Positions 1-6,956 of a DNA stretch of 14,574 nucleotides are shown one piece after another. The notes under the pieces are model-generated. The model searched no databases, was not told the origin of the DNA, and saw only the letters and a list, made by a program, of their open reading frames with translations. Origin of the DNA: Bordetella parapertussis (GTDB lineage: Bacteria; Pseudomonadota; Gammaproteobacteria; Burkholderiales; Burkholderiaceae_C); NCBI GenBank assembly GCA_945900695.1, contig CAMDJU010000037.1, positions 1 to 14,574 of the forward strand, written 5' to 3'. The translations under genes and the position numbers were made by a program. How positions within the stretch are numbered: position 1 is the stretch's first letter; each line of letters starts with the position of its first letter.

Positions 1-2379
1 GACTCCAGCATTGAGAGCCCCATTTTGAAGGGCAGCAGAGGCAAATTCTCTGGAATATTGTCGGGCTTCAGCACAGGCCCAGCCAATGGCAGCACCGTCA
101 CTTTCAAAAGCTCCACCAACTTTGTCAATGTGGACGACCTCACAAACGCGGGCAGCTCTTTGGCCCCCGTCATCAAAGTGGTCGAGGGTGTGGCCGGCGG
201 TGGCGTTGCCTTGGGTGGCCTGGGCAGTTTTGCCAAGTCGGGTACTTTGAAAATTGTGGCTGCAGCACCTGGGGATCCAGACTTCCCCACTGGGGTGAAA
301 AGCGCCAGCTATACGCTGGAAGACGGCCAAATTTTGGACATCTCTGCGGGTGTGTCCGCGGCCGATGGCGTGGTCACCTTCGATAAAACCAAGTTGGACC
401 GCGCTGGCTACAGTTTGCTGTCGGGTGGCAATGTCACCATCAACCAAATCAAAGCAGATGGAACAGTCGCAGATTTTGCAGATGACGATGCGGTGGGCTT
501 GAAAGTTTCGCGCAAGCTCAGCTCCTTGGAGACCATGTTTGCCAGTGACGCCATCATCAATGGCATCCCCATCGGTGCATCGCGTTTGGTCGACGACAAG
601 TTGTCGCCGCAAAACTCGGGCAACCAAATTTCCAGCGCGATCGCCAAAGCGGCGGCGTTCAACTCAAAAACCGACGCCACTGGCGTGTTTGCCACCGTCA
701 ACCCCACCATCATGACCGGCGCATCCATGTCGGGCACGGGTGCCGTGACGGGCACGGTCAACATCAACGGGTTCACCACCCCTTGGATCCAAACTGTTTT
801 GGACAACTCGCGGGACTCACGCATTGCCGTGGTCAACGCCATCAACTTTATTTCTGCCCAAACCGGTGTTCGGGCAGTTGATTCACTCACCGACAACAAG
901 GGCATCACCTTGGTGGCCGACGATGGCCGCAACGTTGAAGTCGTGTTCAATACCGCCAACTCGGATGCCGACTTTTCACGCCTGAGCGGCTTGAAGCAAG
1001 GCGTTCAGTCGGGCACCTACTCGCTGGAAAGCGCGGTAGAAACACCCATCACCGTGACCACCGCCACCAATGGCCGGGTGGCCCGCTCCGGGCTGGAGTT
1101 GGCCGACTACAACAGCAAAACGCTGAGCACCGTCAACACCAAAACCCGCGCTGAAGTGGAAAATGTGGGACAAATCAAATCCTTGGGCATCGGCGACTTG
1201 ATGATCAACGGGGTGGCCATACGCGCGGCTTCCCCCGCCGATGACACGCTGTCGAGTGTGCGCGCCAAAACCAGCTCCCGCGTGGCCAGTGCCATTGCCA
1301 CGGCTGCGGCGATCAACGACAGCACCGAGCTGACAGGTGTCACCGCCAAGGCCATACCGGTCAAGGTCGAGGGCAGCGTCACCAGCCGTGACAAACCCAT
1401 TGCCAACGGGACCTACTCTTTGTATATCAACGGGCAAAACGTGCCTGTGGAAATGAGCACCGGTCAAACCGATTCACAACGCCGCGAAGCCGTGGTCAAT
1501 GCCGTGCACCAAAACGCCGGTTTGACCGGTGTGGACGCTGTTGACAACGGTGCGGGGGGCATCACGCTCACTGCCGTGGACGGTCGCAACGTGTCGATTT
1601 GGTTTGACAGCGATTTCGTCAACGCCGGCAGCTTTGGCCTGGGATTCGGCACCGGCTCCAACACCCCTCCCGGTGTGACCGGCATTGCTGGCGCCACGGT
1701 CACATCTGACGCTGGCCACACGGCTTACGCATCCATTGCGCTCGAGTCGCTCAAGGCCATCACCGTGGAGCCTGGCGACAATGGATTCACCAGCGACGGC
1801 GACTTTGTCAACCTGGGCTTCTCACAAGGCACCTTTGGTGGCGAAGTGAACGAAGCCACCAGCAAAATGTCACCCCCGCGCACCGGCCGTCTGGCTTTCC
1901 AGATTGGTGCCAACGAGGGCCAAAAGATCACCATCGACCTGGCCGACTTTGGCAAGGGTGGGCCCATCACGGGTGAGGTCACCTGGGACGCCGACTTGGA
2001 CCCCATGACCCCGGGCTCACGCATTCCCGACCCGGTGCAAGGTGGCCCCAGCTTGATGGGCAAGCCCCTGACCCGCACCTTCATCAGCTCCATCGATGCG
2101 GCTCAAGATGTGCTCAAAAAGCTCGATGTGGCCATGGACAAGGTCAATCAGGTTCGCGCCACCATGGGTGCGGTGATGAACCGCTTGGACCACGTGGTCA
2201 ACAACCTGACCAATGTGTCGATGAACTTGTCGGGCTCACGCAGCCAGATCGAGGACGCTGATTACGCCTCGGCCAGTACCGAATTGGCCAAGACACAGAT
2301 CATGCAACAAGCGGCAACCGCGGTGCTGGCACAGGCCAACACCAGCCAACAGTCGGTCATGAAGTTGCTGCAAGGTTAA
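1..2379 (+). CDS. fliC: Flagellin, very large, 5' end outside window
   Basis: Structural protein of the flagellar filament, exported through the flagellar type III system. The frame is open from base 1 (Asp-Ser-Ser-Ile) with no credible start, so the 792 residues seen are a fragment lacking the conserved N-terminal D0/D1 region. The last ~100 residues (from ~694) are a typical flagellin C-terminus: a heptad-rich helix with NLTNVSMNLSGSRSQIEDAD and the ending QANTSQQSVMKLLQG. A FQIGANEGQ motif lies near residue 633. The middle is a long variable region containing two diverged copies of a Flagellin_IN-like unit (about residues 181-330 and 396-550), each with an INGxxI start, SAIAxAAAxN, TGVxAVD and DGRNV. 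Common flagellins have 270-500 residues, so this one is unusually long. A hook-associated protein is less likely given the C-terminus. No strong terminator follows; the next gene starts 46 bases later. Confidence 0.93.
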   Translation, partial: DSSIESPILKGSRGKFSGILSGFSTGPANGSTVTFKSSTNFVNVDDLTNAGSSLAPVIKVVEGVAGGGVALGGLGSFAKSGTLKIVAAAPGDPDFPTGVKSASYTLEDGQILDISAGVSAADGVVTFDKTKLDRAGYSLLSGGNVTINQIKADGTVADFADDDAVGLKVSRKLSSLETMFASDAIINGIPIGASRLVDDKLSPQNSGNQISSAIAKAAAFNSKTDATGVFATVNPTIMTGASMSGTGAVTGTVNINGFTTPWIQTVLDNSRDSRIAVVNAINFISAQTGVRAVDSLTDNKGITLVADDGRNVEVVFNTANSDADFSRLSGLKQGVQSGTYSLESAVETPITVTTATNGRVARSGLELADYNSKTLSTVNTKTRAEVENVGQIKSLGIGDLMINGVAIRAASPADDTLSSVRAKTSSRVASAIATAAAINDSTELTGVTAKAIPVKVEGSVTSRDKPIANGTYSLYINGQNVPVEMSTGQTDSQRREAVVNAVHQNAGLTGVDAVDNGAGGITLTAVDGRNVSIWFDSDFVNAGSFGLGFGTGSNTPPGVTGIAGATVTSDAGHTAYASIALESLKAITVEPGDNGFTSDGDFVNLGFSQGTFGGEVNEATSKMSPPRTGRLAFQIGANEGQKITIDLADFGKGGPITGEVTWDADLDPMTPGSRIPDPVQGGPSLMGKPLTRTFISSIDAAQDVLKKLDVAMDKVNQVRATMGAVMNRLDHVVNNLTNVSMNLSGSRSQIEDADYASASTELAKTQIMQQAATAVLAQANTSQQSVMKLLQG
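541..990 (+). repeat. Flagellin_IN-like repeat, copy A
   Basis: First of two diverged protein-level repeats in the flagellin variable region. Landmarks in order are IINGIPIG, SAIAKAAAFN, TGVFA, NINGFTTP, RIAVVNAIN, TGVRAVD, GITLVADDGRNV and VVF. Copy B at 1186-1650 has the same landmarks in the same order. The relation shows in the translation and not as a near-identical DNA repeat, so the duplication is old. Boundaries are approximate. Confidence 0.7.
1186..1650 (+). repeat. Flagellin_IN-like repeat, copy B
   Basis: Second copy of the internal flagellin repeat. Landmarks are LMINGVAI, SAIATAAAIN, TGVTA, YINGQNVP, RREAVVNAV, TGVDAVD, GITLTAVDGRNV and IWF, matching copy A (541-990) in order and spacing. 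Such units form surface-exposed outer domains in large flagellins. Boundaries are approximate. Confidence 0.7.
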
Positions 2380-2386
2380 CGCGGTA

Positions 2387-2420
2387 TCCTCTGACTGGTC
2401 CATGACTTGACCCTGGAGGA
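2387..2420 (+). promoter_or_regulatory. Possible hairpin hiding a ribosome site
   Basis: Between the flagellin stop and the small cysteine gene, TCCTC (2387-2391) can pair with GAGGA (2416-2420), which contains most of the ribosome site. An inner GGTC (2397-2400) can pair with GACC (2409-2412). The stem is short and has an internal loop, so stability is doubtful. If real, it would lower translation of the downstream gene. Confidence 0.2.
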
Positions 2421-2425
2421 TGACC

Positions 2426-2734
2426 GTGCCAGAAAAAAACCTTGAGACGGGTGTTGGCGTTTATGTGACGGGCCCCAATTGCTGGAAGTGTCATTACTTT
2501 GCCGTGAGTTGGGACCACACCAAGCCATATGCCTGCAATTTGATGGGCTTTAAGAGCCGTCTATTGCCTGCCCTGGAAGTGCTGCGCACCGATGGGACGG
2601 CATGCCTGGGCTTTACCGAAAAACAAGCCCGCCCCAGCCCTAAGTCCGCGCCGGTGCAAGCCAATGTGAAAGTGGCCGCCAAGCCCAATGGCGCGCGCCG
2701 CAAGCTGGCTTCAACGCAAATGTGGGAAGCCTGA
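2426..2734 (+). CDS. Small four-cysteine protein, probably metal-binding
   Basis: A 102-residue protein of unknown function. The N-terminal half carries NCWKCHYF (a CxxC pair), then WDHTKPYACNLMGFKS, then GTACLGF, so four cysteines are placed as CxxC...C...C. This suggests a small zinc-ribbon-like fold. I recall similar short betaproteobacterial proteins with a GFKS motif, but none with a proven function. The C-terminal ~40 residues are basic and Pro/Ala/Lys-rich, probably disordered. There is no signal peptide. The start is chosen at GTG 2426, because the strong ribosome site GGAGG (2415-2419) sits 6 bases before it. The in-frame ATG at 2420 directly abuts that site and is less likely. The gene lies 46 bases after the flagellin stop and may be read from the flagellin transcript. 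Confidence 0.75.
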   Translation: MPEKNLETGVGVYVTGPNCWKCHYFAVSWDHTKPYACNLMGFKSRLLPALEVLRTDGTACLGFTEKQARPSPKSAPVQANVKVAAKPNGARRKLASTQMWEA

Positions 2735-2752
2735 AGGCTTTGTCGACACAAC

Positions 2753-2769
2753 AGCCATGTCGGCTTTTC
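2753..2769 (+). terminator. Weak terminator-like hairpin
   Basis: AGCC (2753-2756), a five-base loop and GGCT (2762-2765) are followed by a short T run to 2768. A second small hairpin, AAGCC-TGAA-GGCTT, lies just upstream at 2727-2740 across the stop codon of the cysteine gene. Both stems are short. They could jointly end flagellin-side transcription before the next promoter, but the signal is weak. Confidence 0.3.
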
Positions 2770-2798
2770 GTCTGAATATCAAATTACGCACACATTAG

Positions 2799-2824
2799 AT
2801 TTCATTCTTGCATTCATTTGAAAT
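2799..2824. promoter_or_regulatory. Inverted repeat, possible activator site
   Basis: ATTTCA (2799-2804) and TGAAAT (2819-2824) form an inverted repeat with a 14-base spacer, placing the half-sites two helical turns apart. It lies about 20-45 bases upstream of the sigma-54 promoter, closer than most enhancer sites for this promoter class. The surrounding DNA is AT-rich, so chance is a real possibility. Confidence 0.2.
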
Positions 2825-2844
2825 TGAAAGGGTTGCATCAGAGG

Positions 2845-2862
2845 TTGGCACATCCCTTGCAT
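2845..2862 (+). promoter_or_regulatory. Sigma-54 (RpoN) promoter of the activator-fli operon
   Basis: The bases TTGGCAC-ATCCC-TTGCAT match the sigma-54 consensus TGGCAC-N5-TTGC essentially perfectly. GG is at 2847-2848 and GC at 2859-2860, with exactly 10 bases between them. Transcription should start about 12 bases downstream, near 2872, leaving a leader of about 23 bases before the GTG at 2895. The first gene served is itself a sigma-54 activator, which implies positive feedback or control by an upstream activator of the same class. Confidence 0.88.
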
Positions 2863-2894
2863 AACAGTCTTACCTTAATAACAGGCTGTTCAAA

Positions 2895-4514
2895 GTGAAT
2901 GCTTCTTCTGTCAACGCCATTCAAGCCGTCTGGTTGGACCCCTTCAGTCCACTGGCCGAAGCCGATCGCGCGCAGCTCGATGCCGCTGGTATCAGCTTGC
3001 AAACTGTCTCCACCTTGGGCGATTTGCACGTGGCCTTGCGCCGTGCCCATGTGTTGATCATCCGCTTAGGTGACAACGCCGAACTCTTGGGAGAAGTGCA
3101 AACCTTGATCGGTCAATTGGGCTACCGCATGCCGGTGATTTGCCGTGTTGAGCGCCGTCGCATGGAAGTCGCCGTCGACGCCATGCGCCTGGGTGCCTTG
3201 CATGTGCTGCCCGCCGACGAATGGAACAGCGGCTTGTGGGCCGATGCCGTCTCGGCCTTGCAAGTCAAGCCCCAAACCCCACGCAGCTTTGTGTTTGTTG
3301 ACCCGGTCAGCCAGCAGTTGTTGGCCTTGGCCCAACGGGTGGCACAAACCGAAGTCACCGCTTTATTGGTCGGCCCCACAGGTGCCGGCAAAGAAGTTCT
3401 GGCCCGGGTGCTGCACGAAGCTTCGCCCCGCGTCAAAGGCCCGTTTGTGGCCCTCAATTGCGCGGCCTTGCCCGAGCACTTGATTGAAGACATGTTGTTC
3501 GGCCATGAAAAGGGTGCCTTCACCGGCGCGCACAAAGAGCACAAAGGTTTGTTTGAGCAAGCCCATGGCGGCACCGTGTTTTTGGACGAAATTGGCGAAA
3601 TGCCCATCCATTTGCAAGCCAAATTGTTGCGTGTGTTGCAAGAGAAAAAACTCAACCGCTTGGGTGGTGAAGCCACCATTGATCTGGATGTGCGCTTGAT
3701 TGCCGCCACCAACAAAGACCTGCGCGCCGCCATCGATGCGCGTGAGTTCCGCGAAGACCTGTACTTTCGCATCAGCACCTTTCGTTTGCGCATTCAACCC
3801 TTGCGCGAGCGCATGGGCGACATCTTGCCCTTGGTGGCCCAGTCATTGGCGCGCCATGCCAAAGGCAGCGTGCCCTTGTCGGTGGAGCCCGAAGCCCAAA
3901 GCATGCTGCTGCAATACCCGTGGCCAGGCAATGTGCGCGAACTCGAAAACGTGGTCCAGCGTGCGGTTGTGCTGTGCACGGGCCGCACCATCACCCCCGC
4001 CCATTTGATGTTCGATGAATCAATCCCCTCGTTTGAAAGCGCCGCATTGCCGGCTTCGAACAGCGCAGCAACAGGTGCATCGGTCGATATGTCCACCCCG
4101 TTGTTTGCGCCCCCCACACAGCAGCCGGCAGCACCGATGGCGAGTGCATTTGGCTCCCTCAACAGTGCCGCCGCCCATGCGGTGGCCGATGTGGCCAGCG
4201 CCATGATGTCCGGGGCAGCGGCCCAGCAGCGTGCCGTCACACCGGCTTGGGCCATGCCCAGCCCATCAGACACTGACATGCCAAGCCACATGGCCCATCG
4301 CTTGGCCAGCGGAGACAACATCCAATTGCCCCTGGACGGTTTGGACCTGCAACACGCGGTCAAGGCCAGTGAGCACCAAATGATTGTGTCGGCCATCCAA
4401 ACCACCGAAAGCCGTGTGGAAGCCGCCCGCAAGCTGGGCATCAGCCCCCGCACCCTGCGCTACAAGCTGGCGCAATTGCGCGAGCGCGGTATGCACCTGG
4501 CTTTTGCCGATTGA
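2895..4514 (+). CDS. Sigma-54-dependent flagellar transcription activator (FleQ/FlrC-like)
   Basis: An enhancer-binding protein of 539 residues that should open sigma-54 promoters using ATP. Residues ~8-120 resemble a receiver domain, but the position expected for the phosphorylated Asp reads as Arg57 (HVLIIRL), so it is probably not a phosphorylation switch. The AAA+ core is intact: Walker A GPTGAGKE (160-167), the sigma-54 contact motif GAFTGA (207-212), Walker B FLDE (229-232), an arginine-bearing REDLYFR and the WPGNVRELENV motif. A ~100-residue Ala/Ser/Pro/Met-rich linker (about 378-475) leads to a Fis-type helix-turn-helix (about 505-530, with AARKLGISPRTLRYKL). The GTG start at 2895 is the first sensible one after the promoter; its ribosome site is weak, and the ATG at 2899 is out of frame. 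It lies 11 bases before fliE, so it probably heads the operon. The exact ortholog (FleQ, FlrA, FlrC/FleR) cannot be fixed here. Confidence 0.92.
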   Translation: MNASSVNAIQAVWLDPFSPLAEADRAQLDAAGISLQTVSTLGDLHVALRRAHVLIIRLGDNAELLGEVQTLIGQLGYRMPVICRVERRRMEVAVDAMRLGALHVLPADEWNSGLWADAVSALQVKPQTPRSFVFVDPVSQQLLALAQRVAQTEVTALLVGPTGAGKEVLARVLHEASPRVKGPFVALNCAALPEHLIEDMLFGHEKGAFTGAHKEHKGLFEQAHGGTVFLDEIGEMPIHLQAKLLRVLQEKKLNRLGGEATIDLDVRLIAATNKDLRAAIDAREFREDLYFRISTFRLRIQPLRERMGDILPLVAQSLARHAKGSVPLSVEPEAQSMLLQYPWPGNVRELENVVQRAVVLCTGRTITPAHLMFDESIPSFESAALPASNSAATGASVDMSTPLFAPPTQQPAAPMASAFGSLNSAAAHAVADVASAMMSGAAAQQRAVTPAWAMPSPSDTDMPSHMAHRLASGDNIQLPLDGLDLQHAVKASEHQMIVSAIQTTESRVEAARKLGISPRTLRYKLAQLRERGMHLAFAD

Positions 4515-4525
4515 AGGGGTAAAAC

Positions 4526-4864
4526 ATGATTGATCGCACATCCGCCACCAATATCCAGTCCATGCTGCAGACCATCCGTGCCTACCAAGCGCAGGCCAGT
4601 GGACAGACCCAAAAAACCGAAGACACGGTGGCCCCCAAAGGCACACCCAGTTTCACCGACTCGGTCAAAAGCCTGATTGAAAAAGTCAATGACACCCAGG
4701 TGAAGTCGACCCGTTTGCAAGAGGCCTATCAGCGTGGCGACGACATTCCCTTGACCGATGTGGTCTTGGGTATGCAAAAGTCATCGCTGTCCTTTGAGGC
4801 CACCTTGCAGGTGCGCAACAAAGTGGTCAAAGCGTATGAAGAAATCATGAACATGCCCGTCTGA
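4526..4864 (+). CDS. fliE: Flagellar hook-basal body protein FliE
   Basis: A 112-residue protein that joins the MS ring to the proximal rod and is needed for export of rod and hook proteins. The C-terminal half has the family signature: FTDSVKSLIEKVND, a GDDIPLTDVVLGMQKSSLSFEA stretch (conserved segments near residues 72-93) and a closing VRNKVVKAYEEIMNMPV. The length is normal for FliE (~100-115). The N-terminal 45 residues are polar and variable. A good ribosome site, AAGGGG (4514-4519), precedes ATG 4526 by 6 bases. It starts 11 bases after the activator stop and ends 15 bases before fliF, as part of one operon. Confidence 0.95.
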   Translation: MIDRTSATNIQSMLQTIRAYQAQASGQTQKTEDTVAPKGTPSFTDSVKSLIEKVNDTQVKSTRLQEAYQRGDDIPLTDVVLGMQKSSLSFEATLQVRNKVVKAYEEIMNMPV

Positions 4865-4879
4865 ACTTAAGAGAAACCC

Positions 4880-6928
4880 ATGGCAACAGCAACGATGAAT
4901 ACCGCGCTCACCGCGCCAGGCACACCTCCCGCAGCGGGCGGCAATGAAAACCCTGCACCGGCGCGCAGCAGCGAAACTGGTTTGGCGCCGGTGCGCAGCG
5001 GCGACATCACCCGCAGTGCGACCAGTACGGCGTTGACCGACCCGATGGGCATGGTGCGCGACATGATGCGCCAACCCACCGTGCGCAAGGTGCTGCCCCT
5101 GGCGGTGATTTTGCTGGTGGTGGCCGCCTTTGGTTTGGCCTCTTTGTCGATGAAGGCGCCGCCCTATCGCCCGCTGACCATGATGCTGTCAGAAGCCGAC
5201 AAACAAGTGGCCTTGGAAGCCTTGAAAACGGCCGACTTCAAGCCCGAAATCGACATCAACACCGGCCAAATCACCGTGCCGGCAGCGCGCTTTCATGAAG
5301 CCAAAATGCTGATCGCCTCCAAAGGCCTGCCGCGCAACGACCAGCAGGGCATTGAGGGCCTCAAAGACATGCCCGCCATGACCACCAGCCAATTCATGGA
5401 GCAGGTGCGCTACAACAACGCCATGGAGCAAGAGCTGTCACGCAGCATTGCCCAAATTGCCGGCATCAAAAGCGCTCGGGTGCATTTGGCCTCGCCCAAA
5501 CAAAGCGTTTTTGTGCGCGACCGCGTGCCCACCAAGGCATCGGTCATCATCACCCGCGCCCCCGGGCGCGCTGTATCGGCCGCCAACGTGACGGCCATCA
5601 TCCAGTTGGTCTCGGCCAGCGTGCCCTATTTGGCCCCTGAAAACGTGTCGGTGGTGGATAACTTTGGCACCTTGATGAATGAAATGCTGGTCGAGCAGCC
5701 CTTGGGGCTGACATCGGCCCAGTTGCAGCAAAAGCAACAAATGGAAGACCTGTACCGCACCCGTTTGGTCCAGTTGCTCGCACCCATTGTGGGCGAGGCC
5801 AATGTGAGCGCGCAGGTCAGCATGACCCTGGACTTCAACCAAAACGAAATCACCTCCGAAGACTTTGACCAGCGCAAAGAGGGCTCCAAAACCCGCTCTG
5901 AGTTGTATGTGGAAGACCGCAACACCATGCGTGACGCGATTGGCATCCCCGGCTCGCTCAGCAATACGCCCCCCGTGCCCAACATCAACCCAGCGGCCTC
6001 GGTTGACAACAACCCCGATCCGACCAAGGGTCAATCCGAAAAAGGCGTGCAAGTCACCGCCCGCAGCACCAAAAACTATGAACTGGACCGCCAAGTTCGC
6101 CACACCAAAACCGCCATGGGCAGCGTCCAGCGCCTGGGTGTGGGTGTGCTGATCAACGAGCGCCCGATCCCAGCGGGTATGAAAGTGGAAAAGACCGCGG
6201 AAGGCGCAACCCCAACGACCATCCCCTATACCCAAGAAGAGTTGGAGCGTTTGAACCAATTGGTTCGCGGTGCCGTGGGTTTCAAAGAAGACCGTGGCGA
6301 CGTGGTCACGGTGGTGTCCACCCGTTTCGAGCCGCAAGTCGACCCCGACGCCGTGCCCTGGTACAAAGACGAATCGGTCGCCGGCATGGCCAACAGCGCT
6401 GTGGTGGCCTTGCTGTTCCTGTTGTTCTTGTTCTTGGTGGTGCGCCCCATGGTGCGCAAACTCACCACACCTGATTTCGATCCCGCCATGATTGCCGCCG
6501 CTGCTGCCGATGCCGCTGCCCGTGAGGCCTCAGCCGGTGAACGACTCAAGGCCGAACGCATTGCGATGGCCGTGTCCGAAGCCGCCGCCAAAGCGGTGTC
6601 AGACAAAGCCGCCGTCGAGGCTGAAGCCGAGGCCAAAGCCAAAGAACAGGCCGCAGCCTTGGCCGCCGCACAAGAAAAAGTGGCTGAGCTCAGCGCCAAG
6701 GTAGAAACCATGGAAGAGCCGCCGCAAGAGATCGAAATCCAAGACGGCGAGAGCCTGGAAGAGATCAAGGCGCGCATGTCCAGCCTCAAGCCCAAAAAGC
6801 CCACCATTTCCGCCGATATGCTCAACACCGCCAACACCTATGACGACAAAGTGGCCCTGATCCGCATGATCGTCTCCGATGACTCCACCCGTGTGGCGGG
6901 TGTGCTCAAAAACATGATTCAATCGTGA
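4880..6928 (+). CDS. fliF: Flagellar MS-ring protein FliF, with enlarged tail
   Basis: Forms the MS ring in the inner membrane, the base on which FliG and the export gate assemble. It has 682 residues, against about 550-570 for common FliF. A ~70-residue Pro/Ala-rich cytoplasmic N-terminus precedes membrane helix 1 (71-91, VLPLAVILLVVAAFG). The periplasmic ring-building region follows (PPYRPL, ASKGLPRNDQQG, AMEQELSRSIAQIAGIKSAR, RAPGRAVS), then membrane helix 2 (~503-524) ending VVRPM. The cytoplasmic tail is ~158 residues: an Ala/Glu/Lys-rich probable coiled coil (~530-615) and then the FliG-binding end (639-682, KKPTISADML...RVAGVLKNMIQS). That end is echoed in the separate gene at 9245-9922. 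ATG 4880 has an AAGAGA ribosome site at 4869-4874. Confidence 0.97.
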   Translation: MATATMNTALTAPGTPPAAGGNENPAPARSSETGLAPVRSGDITRSATSTALTDPMGMVRDMMRQPTVRKVLPLAVILLVVAAFGLASLSMKAPPYRPLTMMLSEADKQVALEALKTADFKPEIDINTGQITVPAARFHEAKMLIASKGLPRNDQQGIEGLKDMPAMTTSQFMEQVRYNNAMEQELSRSIAQIAGIKSARVHLASPKQSVFVRDRVPTKASVIITRAPGRAVSAANVTAIIQLVSASVPYLAPENVSVVDNFGTLMNEMLVEQPLGLTSAQLQQKQQMEDLYRTRLVQLLAPIVGEANVSAQVSMTLDFNQNEITSEDFDQRKEGSKTRSELYVEDRNTMRDAIGIPGSLSNTPPVPNINPAASVDNNPDPTKGQSEKGVQVTARSTKNYELDRQVRHTKTAMGSVQRLGVGVLINERPIPAGMKVEKTAEGATPTTIPYTQEELERLNQLVRGAVGFKEDRGDVVTVVSTRFEPQVDPDAVPWYKDESVAGMANSAVVALLFLLFLFLVVRPMVRKLTTPDFDPAMIAAAAADAAAREASAGERLKAERIAMAVSEAAAKAVSDKAAVEAEAEAKAKEQAAALAAAQEKVAELSAKVETMEEPPQEIEIQDGESLEEIKARMSSLKPKKPTISADMLNTANTYDDKVALIRMIVSDDSTRVAGVLKNMIQS

Positions 6929-6956
6929 TCTGAACAAGAGACTGCAGGACTGCAAC

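Noticed and set aside
3122..3793. Minus-strand open frame (223 codons) opposite the sigma-54 activator
   Set aside because: It overlaps the conserved AAA+ core. The composition is Ser/Arg/Lys/Thr-rich low complexity typical of an antisense frame.
5438..6337. Minus-strand open frame (299 codons) opposite fliF
   Set aside because: It is a shadow of fliF: no ribosome site, no recognisable motif, and strongly biased His/Gly/Val composition.
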